Assembly (NCBI GenBank): GCA_003640385.1
Contig: RCAB01000302.1
Coordinates: 1 to 64,000 of the forward strand
Reading direction: 5' to 3'
DNA length: 64,000 nt
Origin: Setaria digitata
Taxonomy: Eukaryota > Nematoda > Chromadorea > Rhabditida > Setariidae
Position 1 is the stretch's first letter, and every line of letters starts with the position of its first letter. Positions 52,350-64,000 of the stretch are shown here, in pieces. The notes under the pieces were generated by a model. It saw only the letters and a list, made by a program, of their open reading frames with translations. It was not told where the DNA came from and did no database searches. The position numbers and the translations under genes were made by a program.

Positions 52350-55300
52350 TCATATTCTTACATTAATGAGATATTTACAACAATGTGTTAACAGTTGTTT
52401 TCCACCATTTGATGATACCATTGACGAATTTTCTCTTAAAAAATAAATGATTAATAATTAATAAAACTAATTAGTTAGTCAAGTTTTCCTTTCTATCGAG
52501 AAACCTAATAAGATAAAATCATGTTAACGCTATTAGAAAGTATTGATAAATTAGTCATCATAAAAATACAAATAAAAATTTATTTCTCGTTCTCTAATTT
52601 AGGAGATCTTGATGGTACATTCAGTATAGTGAGCTTAAAGAAGTAACTCTGTAAATATGAAGAAAAGGACAAGAAATCAAATACTGAAAAGCTGCCACAA
52701 ATAAAATTTTAGAAGAAGCTGTATATATATCCTTTACCTTGTATAAATATCCAAGCCATATTGTCCATCATCATAAAAATCAACCTGAATCCTGACAATG
52801 TCACCACGGATTAATGTTTGACATTGACCTTGTAAGTTACGATCATCAACTCGATTCTTATGCAATGATGCCACAAATTCTGCTAACGGTTTCACCATTC
52901 TAAATAACTATTGATAATAATTAATTTTTATTACTGTTACTATGATTACTGGATGACTTCAGCAGAATTATTAAATAATAATGATCAATATTCAATATTG
53001 GGCAATGTATCAATACTGAACAGCATTGAAATACCATCCATGACGGCAATGTTAATCAGCAATAATTACTATTGTGATGATTATAATAGTTATAATCAAC
53101 AAACAAACGACAATGATATTTATATCACTAATTATGTGTATAATATTTGCATCATTGATTATGTGAACTAATAATAATATTATATGATAGTATTATTGAT
53201 GATTAATGATAGTCCGTAATGAAATTGCATAAAAACTGCATTAAATATTGCAATAATTCTAACATAAAGATTTATATCAAATCTGAACCAGATGTGAAAT
53301 ATTTTCTAACTTGATTAATTTCTTATTTCATTTAAAGTCAGAATTCAAATTTTTTCTCCTTTTAATTTTCCTAAGAAATTCGAAAATAGAAATATCTGGA
53401 AAATAAAATGGGATAAATATTTAATCAAGGAAAAGCAACAACCTGAAATTAACTTCAAGTAATCGACCACAGTTAATGATCGCATCTTCGTGTGTTAGTG
53501 GTATCAAGCCAAATAACCGGTAGGCTTTTGCCGGACCCCATTCACCACTAGCACATTCCGGCAATGGCACCATTATTACATTCAGCTTCTCACAAACAAT
53601 CTGGAAATTTCGGTTGTAAGAAATCTATTCCTACGGTTTAATATTACGGAACCGGTTATCGATAATTTCGATAAAACTCTCCATCAACAATCATTCAAAT
53701 TTCAAAGGAATATTCGGGATTATTAACGTCACAATGGAGCATTCCGCCATGTGCTTATTCAAGTTGCGCCATGGATCATTTAGATTGCAGTGAAACGGAA
53801 ACTTCTGGTATGATATATGATCGATTCTCTTATCAAAATTATTTTGAAGATGATCACAATTCATAATTTAATAGTAACTTATTTATCTGATAAAAACAAA
53901 AAAAAAAAAAAAAATTAAAAATAGCGGTTAGCATAATAGTTCATCGAAACCGACTTACTAATAAATCTAATATCGAAATTTTCATTTCAGTAATAACAGT
54001 CAAATCAAAAGAAGTTTTCATTTCATCAATAACTGGTATTAATAATAAAAGTTGGTAATAATGTTTGATAAACGCGCCTAGTAAAAATAAATAGCAGCAA
54101 TAAATTAAATAAATTAGTAATAATAAAGTGGTAGTAGTAAAGAAATATAGTTAGTGATGATAATGATTAATTACCTTAAATTTGCAAATACTCTTAAATT
54201 TAATCGGTTGTCCGGTAAGATAATGACCAGGTGATACGGCGTTTGCGAAAATATCCAACAGTAACGATCGTGTAGATGGACAGTGAACTCGGAATATTGC
54301 CGAATCACCAATAACGGATTGCATCACAAAACGTTTCAAATTATAACCGTTCATTTCTGCATCATCGTTATCAAAAAATCTGTAAAAAGACATCCTAATT
54401 TATTGTGATTATTTTAATTGCTTCAACTAATTTTATCAATATGATAAATTTCATGAGAAAATGATAATGCGAAAATTTTCATTTCATGTGCTGTCCATGG
54501 CTATTTTTCCTACAATTTTTAAAGTAATTTCAAAAACTTTGTTCTGCCGGAATAATTGCATTCATGAAAATCTCACTTCTTGAATAAAAAATTTTGTCAA
54601 ACAATTACGAAAAAATTTGGTTATTTATTTTTTCCCTTTAATGGTTATTTTTTCTAATTTTATATTAGGTTCGATGATTTCCAAATATTTGATTAAATAT
54701 TTTAACTATTTTTTTGACTTTTTGATAAAATGATATAGTATTGCAAGATTTTTTTTGTATTTGAAAATTTCGCTGAAAATTTTTTACTGAGACAATTTAA
54801 TTCTTAAAAAACACAAAAATAAAAAATAGTAGCTCTTAAATGAATTATTTCGTGAAAAAAATATTTCTTTTTGGAATGCATTTGAAGGAAAAGGAAAAGT
54901 GATGACTTACCTAAGATTATAGTGGAATATTAACGAATTTAAGGCTTCATTTGACATTGTCACTGAAATTGTTGCTGCTCCACTTCGATCAGCCTGAAAT
55001 CAATTTTAAATTTTAATTACCAACGATAAAATTGATAATACTGTTTGCTTTTTGTTTCATTAATCTTAAAAAATGAAAAAATTTTTTGATGACACTTGTC
55101 GATGCAATAATTTGATTTCAAATTATATTTCACATTTTCAAAAACCTAAGAATTTTATTCCAAACAAAATAAATATATCTCTTCAAACTTTACCTTTACA
55201 ACAGCTTGTAAATTGGGATCAGTAAAACTTAAGCCATAGCGAAAGAAAAGCGACCGTACAAACGGTAACGCTTCAAATTGCCGTAATGTTATTGGATTCC

Positions 55301-58300
55301 TCAATAATTGCCATTCAGCTTCTTGAGGGAAAAATTCATAGATAAATTCCTTAAAAACAGTAGTAATTATTTACAAAAAAAAAATTACAATTTTATCATA
55401 AAAAATATAATTTTACACCAATTACAATGATGCTTTGTTTGCTTTAGTGAAAATGATTGAGTCTGGAATAATTAATAAGTAAAAAGTAGGAACTGGAAAT
55501 GGAATGTGTAAACGTAATATGTGATAATTAGTTGTCAATTTTAATGACGAAAAAGAAAGATACAAAGCATTAATTAAATCTTGCTTTTAAAGAGAAAGAC
55601 AGTCATTAAATGTTTAGAAGGCGGTGACTAATTAATTAAGAATACTTGTTAAAAGTTATATTATCGAATCACTGAAAAGTACATAATAATTATAATATAT
55701 AATATGTTGAATGAATCGAATAACAAAAAAAGAAAATAGTTGCTTTCACCTAAAAAATTGCATATGTTGGAAATTCAAAAAAAAAAAAAAAAAAAAAAGA
55801 AATTAGGATAGAAATAGATTATAATTCAAAATCAATGGTAATTTTTTCAGTTTCTGCTAAAATAATTTCTCTTAAAAAAAAAAAACTATGAAAAACAAAT
55901 TAACATTTGTCGTCTGTCAAATTATCAGAATTCTTATCTAAATTTATTAACCTGAGGATCGGTCATAAAATAATGATCATCATATTCGTACCGTAAGCTG
56001 TCACTTTTATTACTTGTTCGTGTACTTCCTTCTTTAGCATTTCTGTAAAAAAAAATTTTTTTTCTAAAATGACAGTTGAGTAATTAAGGTTAATTTTCAT
56101 TGAATGGTAGATCAAAACAAAATTAATGAGTGGTCAAACTATGGAATAGCTATTTAGTGAATTTAATTCATTAAATATTAAATAGAACTATTGCTAATTC
56201 AGTAAAAAATATTAAATAATATATCGATTAGCAAAAAATTCCGCTAAATACCAACACATTTGTCATTTTGTCAAATTATCAAAATTCTTATTCAAACAAT
56301 CTTTTATCGAAATTTCTCACTGGACCCTGTATTCGATAAAGAAAGGAAAAATTGGAAAAAAACCTTACACCAAATGTCTAGCCCCCCAGTTGCACTGTAC
56401 GAAACGCCATGAACCACTGAGATAAACTGCATTCCAGGTATTTCGGAATCGGTTATCCTCGAATCGATAACCTGGCTGATAACCGGCTGATTTACTGTAG
56501 CCTTTGATAACAACACAATGCAGTCCTGCGTAACTGCAAGAAATGATCATTTATTAACTGATAATTTCTTTTTTGCTAAATCGATTGAAATTAAAATTTC
56601 ATAAAATGCTTACATACACATATGTAGAATTGGCATTAGAAATTTGTCCTAAATTTGAAAAAAAAAAAAAACAAAGGAGAAATTTCTTTACTGCCCAATT
56701 AATTAATGAAAAGACAATAATTCATAATTGCCCATATTCACCTGCATAATCGTTTAAATAAAACATGATAACTTTCTGTACCATATTTAATTCCACGTAA
56801 CAAGCCCATCGGTGTGTTACTATCCAAATGGCTATCGAATTGCATTACATTTAAATTTTTAATTGTAATCCATCGATAGATGGCTCTAAAATTAAAAACA
56901 TACATTTGTATAAACCGGTAAATTAAAAAATAGAGGTAATTAAAGACGTTTTTGGAACGTTAAATCTAAAAGTTAAATTTATAAAACTCTGAAAAATTTT
57001 ATAAATTTGACTTTCGTAAAGAAAAAGAGAAAAACATTGGAATTGAAGAAGTCTGCGGAAAGTAATTTCGGTTCAGTTCAAATATTTGTAAGCTAACATT
57101 TTCAACCAAATTTTGTACTCCTACCAGCTTAAAAATAAAATTCATTCATACTTCAATCATATTTTGAAATCCAAATCTATTAATGATAAGTGATTTTAAA
57201 TAGACAAGAGGACAAAATTTGCTACTTTTTCATTTGTAAAAGATTAGACTTTAAAAGTTTTGCAGAAAAAATAGAAAACAGCTTTTTTTAATAATTGCAA
57301 AATAAAACAAGTTTCCGCTTTTTCTTTGTCAGTTCCGTTTAATTGGCAAAATGATTGTATTTCTTTTTCGTTCGGAAAATCAATTAATATTCATCAAGTT
57401 GTCATTGAATAAAAAAAAAATTGAATCAAACTATTCATTAAACTTCCTTTGCTCAGATTATATTAGATCAATCAATAGTGAGGAAGAAAAAAAAAAAATT
57501 CAGAAATTTGTTTTTATACTAAACAGCAAAACTTTTTCATAGCGATAGTTGAGCCAAGAAAAAAAAAAAGAAATGAAGAATCACTGCTAATTTCCATCTA
57601 CCTTTAATAAAAATATTATTCCAATAAATCGGAGGATACTGTCTGCCTGTTGCTATCAGCCGGATCAACGAACAATACTTTTCTGCTCGTTGCTACCGGA
57701 TGACATTTGTCAGTCTCTCTATCAGTCAGATGATATATCTGTCTGTTCGATGATATCAGTTAGATGATATCTGTTTGTTTCCTGCTATCAACCTAATATC
57801 TACTCTTTCATCCTATTAACCAGTAATATCTTCATATTTGGTACCATCAACCTGGATGACATGTGTTATTAACTCTTTAAAATCCTTATCAGATTACCTT
57901 GCTTTTTCAATATCATTTCGTGCATTAGCCGTTAAAGTTCTAATTAATTCGGTAAACGTCGTAATTTCAGATTGTGCCATGGAAATCGCTACTTCATCGA
58001 TTGCTTCGAATACCATGGTATTCGTATAAATATCCCGTTTACTACACATCGGGGGCTGTGGTGGTGGTGGTGTTGTCGGATACGATGGTGGGCCTCTACA
58101 AGATGAATCTTCACATTCCTGAAAAAGTCGCCACAAATTGTCTTTCATAGTTTAAAAATTCTTAAATTTAAACTACAACTTTGTTCTTCTTGTGGGAATT
58201 TTTTTTAAACAAAAAATCTAAATAGTTCCATAAAAATAGATGAAGTGACTAGAGAGTGTAAGTTTAAAGATTGTGCATGTCTTTACATATATTTTAAAAT

Positions 58301-60186
58301 TTTGAATCGATTTAAAATTCAAAAAAAAAATATCTACCATAATAGTAATAAATTATATCGCAACAGTGATTCTTTTATTCCTATGGTTGATTACTGCATT
58401 TAATAATTTTTAATCCGATTAATAGTCAATTAAATAAATTTAGGTCGATATGGAAATCACGTAATAATTTAAGCATATTTTACAGCAACAAATGAAGTGC
58501 ATAAAAAGTTTATCATCTATACGTAATAATGTTGTAACAGTTTTTTATTTTTTTTGTTAATGAAATGATTCTACTAGCTGGTAATTTTTACAAATTCAGC
58601 TGGAAATTATCACAAAATATTTGTAATTATTACAAGATAAATCAAAGTACAGGATAATTTCATCCAAATGGTTTACGAAGTATTAAGAACAATTAATCTA
58701 ACCATATTTCAGCAGTATGTTTTTTTGAAAAATGAAGCAATTATTAAATTCAATTTCATTCTTTTCACATTTAATTGGATGAAAATGTATTCTTTATTAA
58801 ACCACTTAATCGTACTAGCATTTTTCTTTTTTTCCAAACCAATACCCATTTCGAATTAAATTGCAGAGAAAAAAAAAAGAATTACAGACATCATTCAGTT
58901 AATTAGTTTTGTTGATTAACATATTAAAATTTGAAAAATTTAGAATTCATTAAATTTTCTCGTACTTCTTGCTTTATCAATAAAAGAGCCATACCACTCG
59001 TGCTTGCTTAAATAATTCCATCATTTCCTTGGCCTGTCGATCAAGCAATTCAGCCGTTTGCAGACGTTCACGTTCCTTCCGTTGCTGATGCAACGTTTCC
59101 AATTTCTTGTCACGTTTAATTGTCAAATGCCTAATCAAATCCTCCTTATTTTTATTACCCACTTGGCCTCTTTCATATTTCTGCGCAAAATCAGCCAAGG
59201 CTTGTTCCCATTCTTCCTAAATGAATCATTGCACTTTAACTTTGTCTTTTTAAGTTTAATTTTAGAAAAATTTTCGAGATAAAAAAGTTGCTCCTTTTTT
59301 TTGGAATTGCAATTTATTTCATTTCCAATTAATATCAAAAATTTAAAGAAACTGCAAGACTTCCTTTGCTTTCTTATCGTTTTTTTTTCATTTCTATTGC
59401 ACCTAAACTAATAGCTTAAAAGTAATTTTTTTTTTCCATAATTCCAAATTTATTTTTGAGAAATTTCTGCTCAGAGAAAAATTCAATAACTTAAAATTAC
59501 CTTTGTCTCTCTTTCAAATTGATCATATTCACGCTTCTTATTTTCATCAAATGCCTCATATAATTTATCCTCATCCTTACGATGGATTAATTCAAGTCTA
59601 GTTTGTGCGTCGTAATCCTAAAATTTTCACCTAATTTCGCAAAAATAGAATTTTGGTATAGAAATTGGAAATTAATGATAGACACGGATTACATTTAAAA
59701 ATTCCTGAAAACAAATTAAAATTCATTTTTGGTTTCTTCTTTGCTTTATCAACCTCAATGTTTCCGCTGATTTTCTCAAATTTAATTTGCTAAATGTAAA
59801 TTTTTATAGGCGTCATATCTTCACGCAAAAAAGACAAACGAAGCATGTTTCTCGTTTTCATTCTGCCGAAATTATGGCAGGAAAAAACTCGAATTAAATT
59901 TCGAAAAAGTTACACTACAAAATTTGAATCTTCAAAAAACTAGAATTTCTCGAGTCCCGCCATAATATCGCTAAAACAAATTCGAAAATCAATAAATTCA
60001 CAATTTCGTTTTTTTTATTCTGATTTAAATTTACATTCTTCAGATGAATAACTCCGAAATAATTCAATTTCTAAAAATTAAACACAATATCTTTTTTACT
60101 GGTAACATTGCTGCACGTTCGATAATAACTTCTTGACAACAAATTTAATCAGTTAATGTATTAATTTTAATTTTAATCCGTCTAAC

Positions 60187-60232
<46 letters not shown>

Positions 60233-60809
60233 CATGGATAAATTCTGTCTGATTTATCTGTAATTAACTCTGTTAATAACACAAAATTGACCGAAAATTT
60301 ATAAAATTTTACCACAACATAACGAGCACCAGCATGCTTAATTTTTGGATATGGTTTTGAAACTTGCGTAGCTTTAATTGCATGAGCAATTTTTAAATCA
60401 TTTAAGCCGGCATCACGACGAAAACCATTGCTTCGATGTGTCCCATTACTATAACCATTACGAACAGGCGGTAAATCATGCGGTCCCGCTACTGGTACAT
60501 GACTATTGCAATAAATTTCCTACAAAAAATTGCAAAATTTCTAATAAACAGAAGCAATAAATTGTATCAATCAATATTGCTATCCTTCAATGCAAGAAAG
60601 GATTTTTTTCTTGCTGCAGTAATGGAAATTCAAATAACCTGATCATTGATATCATTTCGATTGTTGCAATATGTTTTTAGCGCTAATCGTGTTCCACAAA
60701 TGTAGCATTTGAAGCAACCCTGATGAAAAAATGTGGAATCCTTAAGTGGACCAACTTTATCAGTTGGATAGACAGGTTTCGAGCACCGATGACACAGCTC
60801 TTTCACCAT
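52350..60809 (-). CDS. ltd-1: LIM and transglutaminase-like domain protein, LTD-1/hillarin (KY) family
   Basis: Fourteen exons, minus strand: 60809-60639, 60519-60313, 59617-59501, 59216-58998, 58118-57898, 56885-56742, 56533-56369, 56042-55952, 55349-55194, 54993-54911, 54379-54175, 53600-53443, 52899-52738 and a last one at 52434-52350; about 727 residues. An N-terminal LIM domain has all eight zinc ligands (Cys6, Cys9, His29, Cys32, Cys35, Cys38, Cys61, His64). A Lys/Glu-rich helical region (RDKKLETLHQQRKERERLQ) follows at about 130-238, then a Pro-rich patch. The KY/hillarin transglutaminase-like domain lies at about 290-415 (RLCSYAGLHC, GYSKSAGYQPG, WNAVYLSGSW). Later exons form hillarin-type C-terminal repeats. 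Such proteins are linked to muscle attachment and epidermal cytoskeleton. The catalytic Cys, His and Asp positions read Thr348, Asn391 and Gln406. Introns are longer than elsewhere. The last exon frame is uncertain; an acceptor two bases on would end at 52372. Confidence 0.85.
60190..60230. repeat. (TA)n microsatellite
   Basis: About 20 uninterrupted AT dinucleotides in intron 2 of the LTD-1-like gene. Confidence 0.95.
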
Positions 60810-60880
60810 CTGCTTTGATTAGTAATATCAGAGAATTCAACTGATTGATGAAATGATCAAACGTGAAACACCCGAAAAAC

Positions 60881-61037
60881 CGGGGTTATCGATTTTTTAA
60901 TGATAATATTTGGATTATCAGTGAATTCGTTAATGATAAAATTTTGACTCGCTTGGCTGAGATTTAACTTTTCAAATAGCAGTTGCTCTTTTTCGGTCAA
61001 GTATTGTGAAATGGATGCAAAATCTTCAGCGATAGAC
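60881..61037 (-). other. Candidate 5' exon upstream of the LTD-1-like start
   Basis: On the minus strand a TTTTCTTTTCAG acceptor opens 52 codons (SIAEDFASISQYLTEKEQ, then FEKLNLSQASQNF) up to a CCG|GTTTTT donor in phase 0. The annotated LTD-1 ATG at 60809 is itself preceded directly by AAAGCAG, a usable acceptor in the same phase, across an intron of about 70 bp. The frame therefore may extend the protein upstream. The exon begins in phase 2, so another exon further up would be needed; none was found. It could also be the last coding exon of a separate gene, since the frame otherwise stops at 60857. Confidence 0.4.
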
Positions 61038-64000
61038 CTGAAAAGAAAACGGAAAGAATAAACGGGGGTAAAAAAAAAAATTGTTAAACACCTTCTCATT
61101 ATCACCATCACCGTTATCGTCATCATAGCTACCATTATCACCATGCTTCATTTCACAGGTTCTAATCGTAACATATGCATAAATTTTGTAACAACGGAAG
61201 ACAGGAATTGTCATTTAATAAGTCGGATAATCACTTGTGAATCGTTATTTGAATATTCCAAGGATAATAATCATTTAAAATTACCAATTATTTGATATCA
61301 GCGATACCTGATTTATTATCCTCCTCATTTATTTAGAAATTATAAAACAATAAGTTGCAGACATAATAAAGCATAAACCCTACATGTCAAAGTGATAATT
61401 TAAAAGAATGATTTTTTTATCACCAGCCAAAAATTGCGTCTAATTTTAAGACGGATATAAACAAGTAATTATTATATGCATAATTATTGGCTGTTTTTCC
61501 CTCTCTTTTAATAACTGAGGGAAAAAAATCCAAATGTAATTTTCATTTGATAATAAAGAAATTATCATTTTCGATTGACGTTACATTCACTAGATTTTAG
61601 CAGTTGTCAATTTTTTAAGCAGGAAATAAGCATAATTTAATGATTTTAAATTTGAAAAACGAATTTTTTTGAGTTTCTTCAAAAAAAATTCTGAAGAAAA
61701 AAGAGTGAATCAAAATAAAACAAATGACAAAGACAGTAATAAATAATGAAATTGTTTATTGACATGAAGTTGTAAGTTGTACCATTTAGCATTTAAATAA
61801 ACAAATTCTAATATAAGTGTATTCAAGTATATACAGTACCCGTCTTCAGCTCTTTCCACTTTCATAGTAATCATATAATCCTTTTTTCTCAAGAAATAAA
61901 GAGTATTTTAATACAGTTTTGCATTTAATTAATAAAATTAAAATAAAATTAAATAAGAAGATAATTTGGCGTTGTTTCATCCTTGAATGTCCAAAAAAGA
62001 AATTTCGAACGATGGTTCATGAATTATTGTCAATTCAAGGCATATAAATATGGAATATCTCGAGATTATTCATCAAATCTTGTTCCGAGAAACTTTGGCA
62101 ATCTTAAAATTTTCTCCCGTGACACCATTTGATAAGAATAAACTTGAAGAAATTAAATATGCAGTGATAATTAGCGAAAATAATAAAAAATGATCACTGC
62201 AATAAATATAGCAAAACATCCCAATGAAAACAAATGATAATAATAAATTATTACAAAATTTTTAAAAATTTTATCTGCCTAAATACATATATGATAATTA
62301 ACTTTGAACAACGGCAAATGTATTTATTTTAAAATGGTAACATAATGGGAGAAATTAAAAAACAAATGCATTCATATTTACACTAATTTTCCCGATAATT
62401 TACTAATTAATTGGTAGTGAGTTTATTATTTTCGCTACAAAATAAGTAATGTCTTCTTTCTTTCTTCTTTTCTTTTTTTTTTTTTGAAAAATTGGGAAAG
62501 GCATGGAAAGAAGAAACAATCATTATTTCTGCATTTTATAGTTTTTGGAACTGCAATGAACTTTATTATAAATTATCCATATCTTACGAAAACAGAAATA
62601 AATAAGAAGTTAAATAAAAAAAAAATGCAGTGTATCGCAGATGTGCAAGAGTTTGTAGTTATTTTATGCATTTTGTGCTCCACAAATGATCAGAAATTCA
62701 ATTAATTTAGACAACTAATTAAGTAAATATAACTTAGACACATTGTGGATGATAATTATAAAATTATCAGATAATATACTAGTAAAGATTGATGAATATT
62801 GATGACAATTTATTGAATGCAGCATTATCAATTTATACTGTAATTAATTCGTAGCCGGAGGGAATAATAATTTCATTCATTTGCATGTAGTCCAAACGTA
62901 TAATATTGTCACTAGTCGTCAAATTTCATTTATTAACATGCTTATACTATGATGATAAATTCTTATCACTGTTCCTTCAACCATAATCTTTTTTCCCCGC
63001 ACACATTCATCATCACTGGCATCATTTGGATAGTCATCATCATTAATTATATGAATTCAGTGATAATTAATGGCAACTGTCATCTCACTCATCGAATGAA
63101 TCCTGTTTATGTCGAGAAACTGATTATATGTGCCAATCCCTTCTATATTTCATTTATTTTTAATTTTATGCTTTAACTTTAGTTCGAATTTATATTTTAA
63201 TCTTCTTAAGGATGATGATTACTGTAATGTAAATAGTGACAATGTTAAAGTTGATAGTAATGATGACAATGCTTATGATGATATGGCATCAACGGTGGTG
63301 GAGGACAGTAATGCTAATAATGTAATAATGATGAGGATAACAATAGTCACGATAACGAATACTGAGACGCATAGTGATGATGATACGGATTATGATAATG
63401 ACAATTTTGATAGTGGTGATGAATATGTTAATAAAAATGAAATTCAAAAATTTTACTTCAGAAATTGCAAATCCCTTTCAACCAAGATTCAATGATAAAT
63501 GATGTTGGTCAAATAAAACCTAAAAAAAACTTTTATTTTAAAAACAAAATTTAAATTCTAGGTTATTGAATAGTAAACTTGATTGAAAACAGAATGGGTA
63601 AAGTAATGGATGAGAGATAATTGTGAAAAATTGATAATCGTCAGTTTCATTACCAGCACAATAATTAATCTCACTATTTTATCATGTCTATTCCTAATCG
63701 TCATTGTGTTGTTATCAAATCAAGAGTCTGATAAAAATCGAATTTTTGCAAAAATAACATATCTCGATTTCAATATTCGCTGTTTATGAATATTCTATTT
63801 TGCGATCAACCTTCGAATGATTAATCGTTGTGATGAAACATTTTCACACTTTCTTGGAAATTCAGATTGTGTCATTAAGCAGCACATTCATGATAACTTA
63901 TACATTTATGTGTTGTCTTTGTCTATATCACTATAATATCAATAACAACGACTACATTTAATGATAAACATAAGGTTATCTTCAGCACCTAATATTTGCA
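61038..64000. other. Noncoding end of window
   Basis: AT-rich with many GATGAT/ATAATG words. The frame at 63130-63495 (Asp/Asn/Val-rich) comes from a degenerate GAT-type repeat at about 63205-63430 and I do not count it as a gene. Promoter sequences of the LTD-1-like gene may lie here. Confidence 0.45.
63205..63430. repeat. Degenerate GAT/AAT-rich low-complexity block
   Basis: The + strand is dominated by GATGAT, GATAATG and TAATGA words giving an Asp/Asn-rich open frame. It resembles other trinucleotide-like blocks in the window. Confidence 0.55.

Noticed and set aside
63130..63495. 121-codon Asp/Asn-rich frame
   Set aside because: It is explained by a GAT-rich degenerate repeat; no acceptor, donor or family match.

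Overview
The window looks like nuclear DNA of a nematode, most likely a filarial or related spirurid. It is very AT-rich and its genes are split into many small exons by GT-AG introns. Protein sequences match nematode families (an EXC-4-like CLIC, an LTD-1-like LIM protein, an MSP-domain protein). Many start codons sit just behind a pyrimidine-AG site, as expected with spliced-leader trans-splicing. I saw no plasmid, phage, bacterial, CRISPR, rRNA or tRNA feature. Gene models were built by hand: exon phases were checked arithmetically, and identities come from motifs and remembered homologues, not a search.

Layout. 1-5535: noncoding, with simple repeats and a GC-rich tandem duplication. 5536-7966 (+): CLIC/EXC-4-like protein. 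9998-13475 (+): eIF3 subunit e. 14685-19514 (-): BTB-BACK protein with a basic, Ser-rich tail; one intron carries a 46-bp minisatellite. 21589-26374 (-): COG8. 27359-32931 (+): SWT1-like WW+PIN endonuclease. 35042-35703 (-): small MSP-domain protein. 35930-36071 (+): candidate upstream exon of the next gene. 37558-42961 (+): cysteinyl-tRNA synthetase. 43823-45970 (+): triosephosphate isomerase. 46626-51009 (+): CWC27-type spliceosomal cyclophilin. 52350-60809 (-): LTD-1/hillarin LIM + transglutaminase-like protein, with a possible extra 5' exon at 60881-61037. 61038-64000: no convincing gene.

Most genes are housekeeping: translation (eIF3e, CysRS), Golgi tethering (COG8), glycolysis (TPI), splicing (CWC27) and nuclear mRNA quality control (SWT1). 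CysRS, TPI and CWC27 lie head-to-tail on the + strand with candidate trans-splice acceptors before each ATG; intergenic gaps of 0.66-0.86 kb make an operon possible but unproven. COG8/SWT1 and the MSP gene/35930 exon are divergent pairs.

Most worth a second look: the LTD-1-like protein appears to lack the whole transglutaminase catalytic triad; the BTB-BACK gene hosts a minisatellite of about 12 copies; the cysteinyl-tRNA synthetase has a phase-compatible upstream exon that could give a second N-terminus; three single-N positions are each flanked by near-identical direct repeats of about 86-121 bp, most simply unmerged contig ends.
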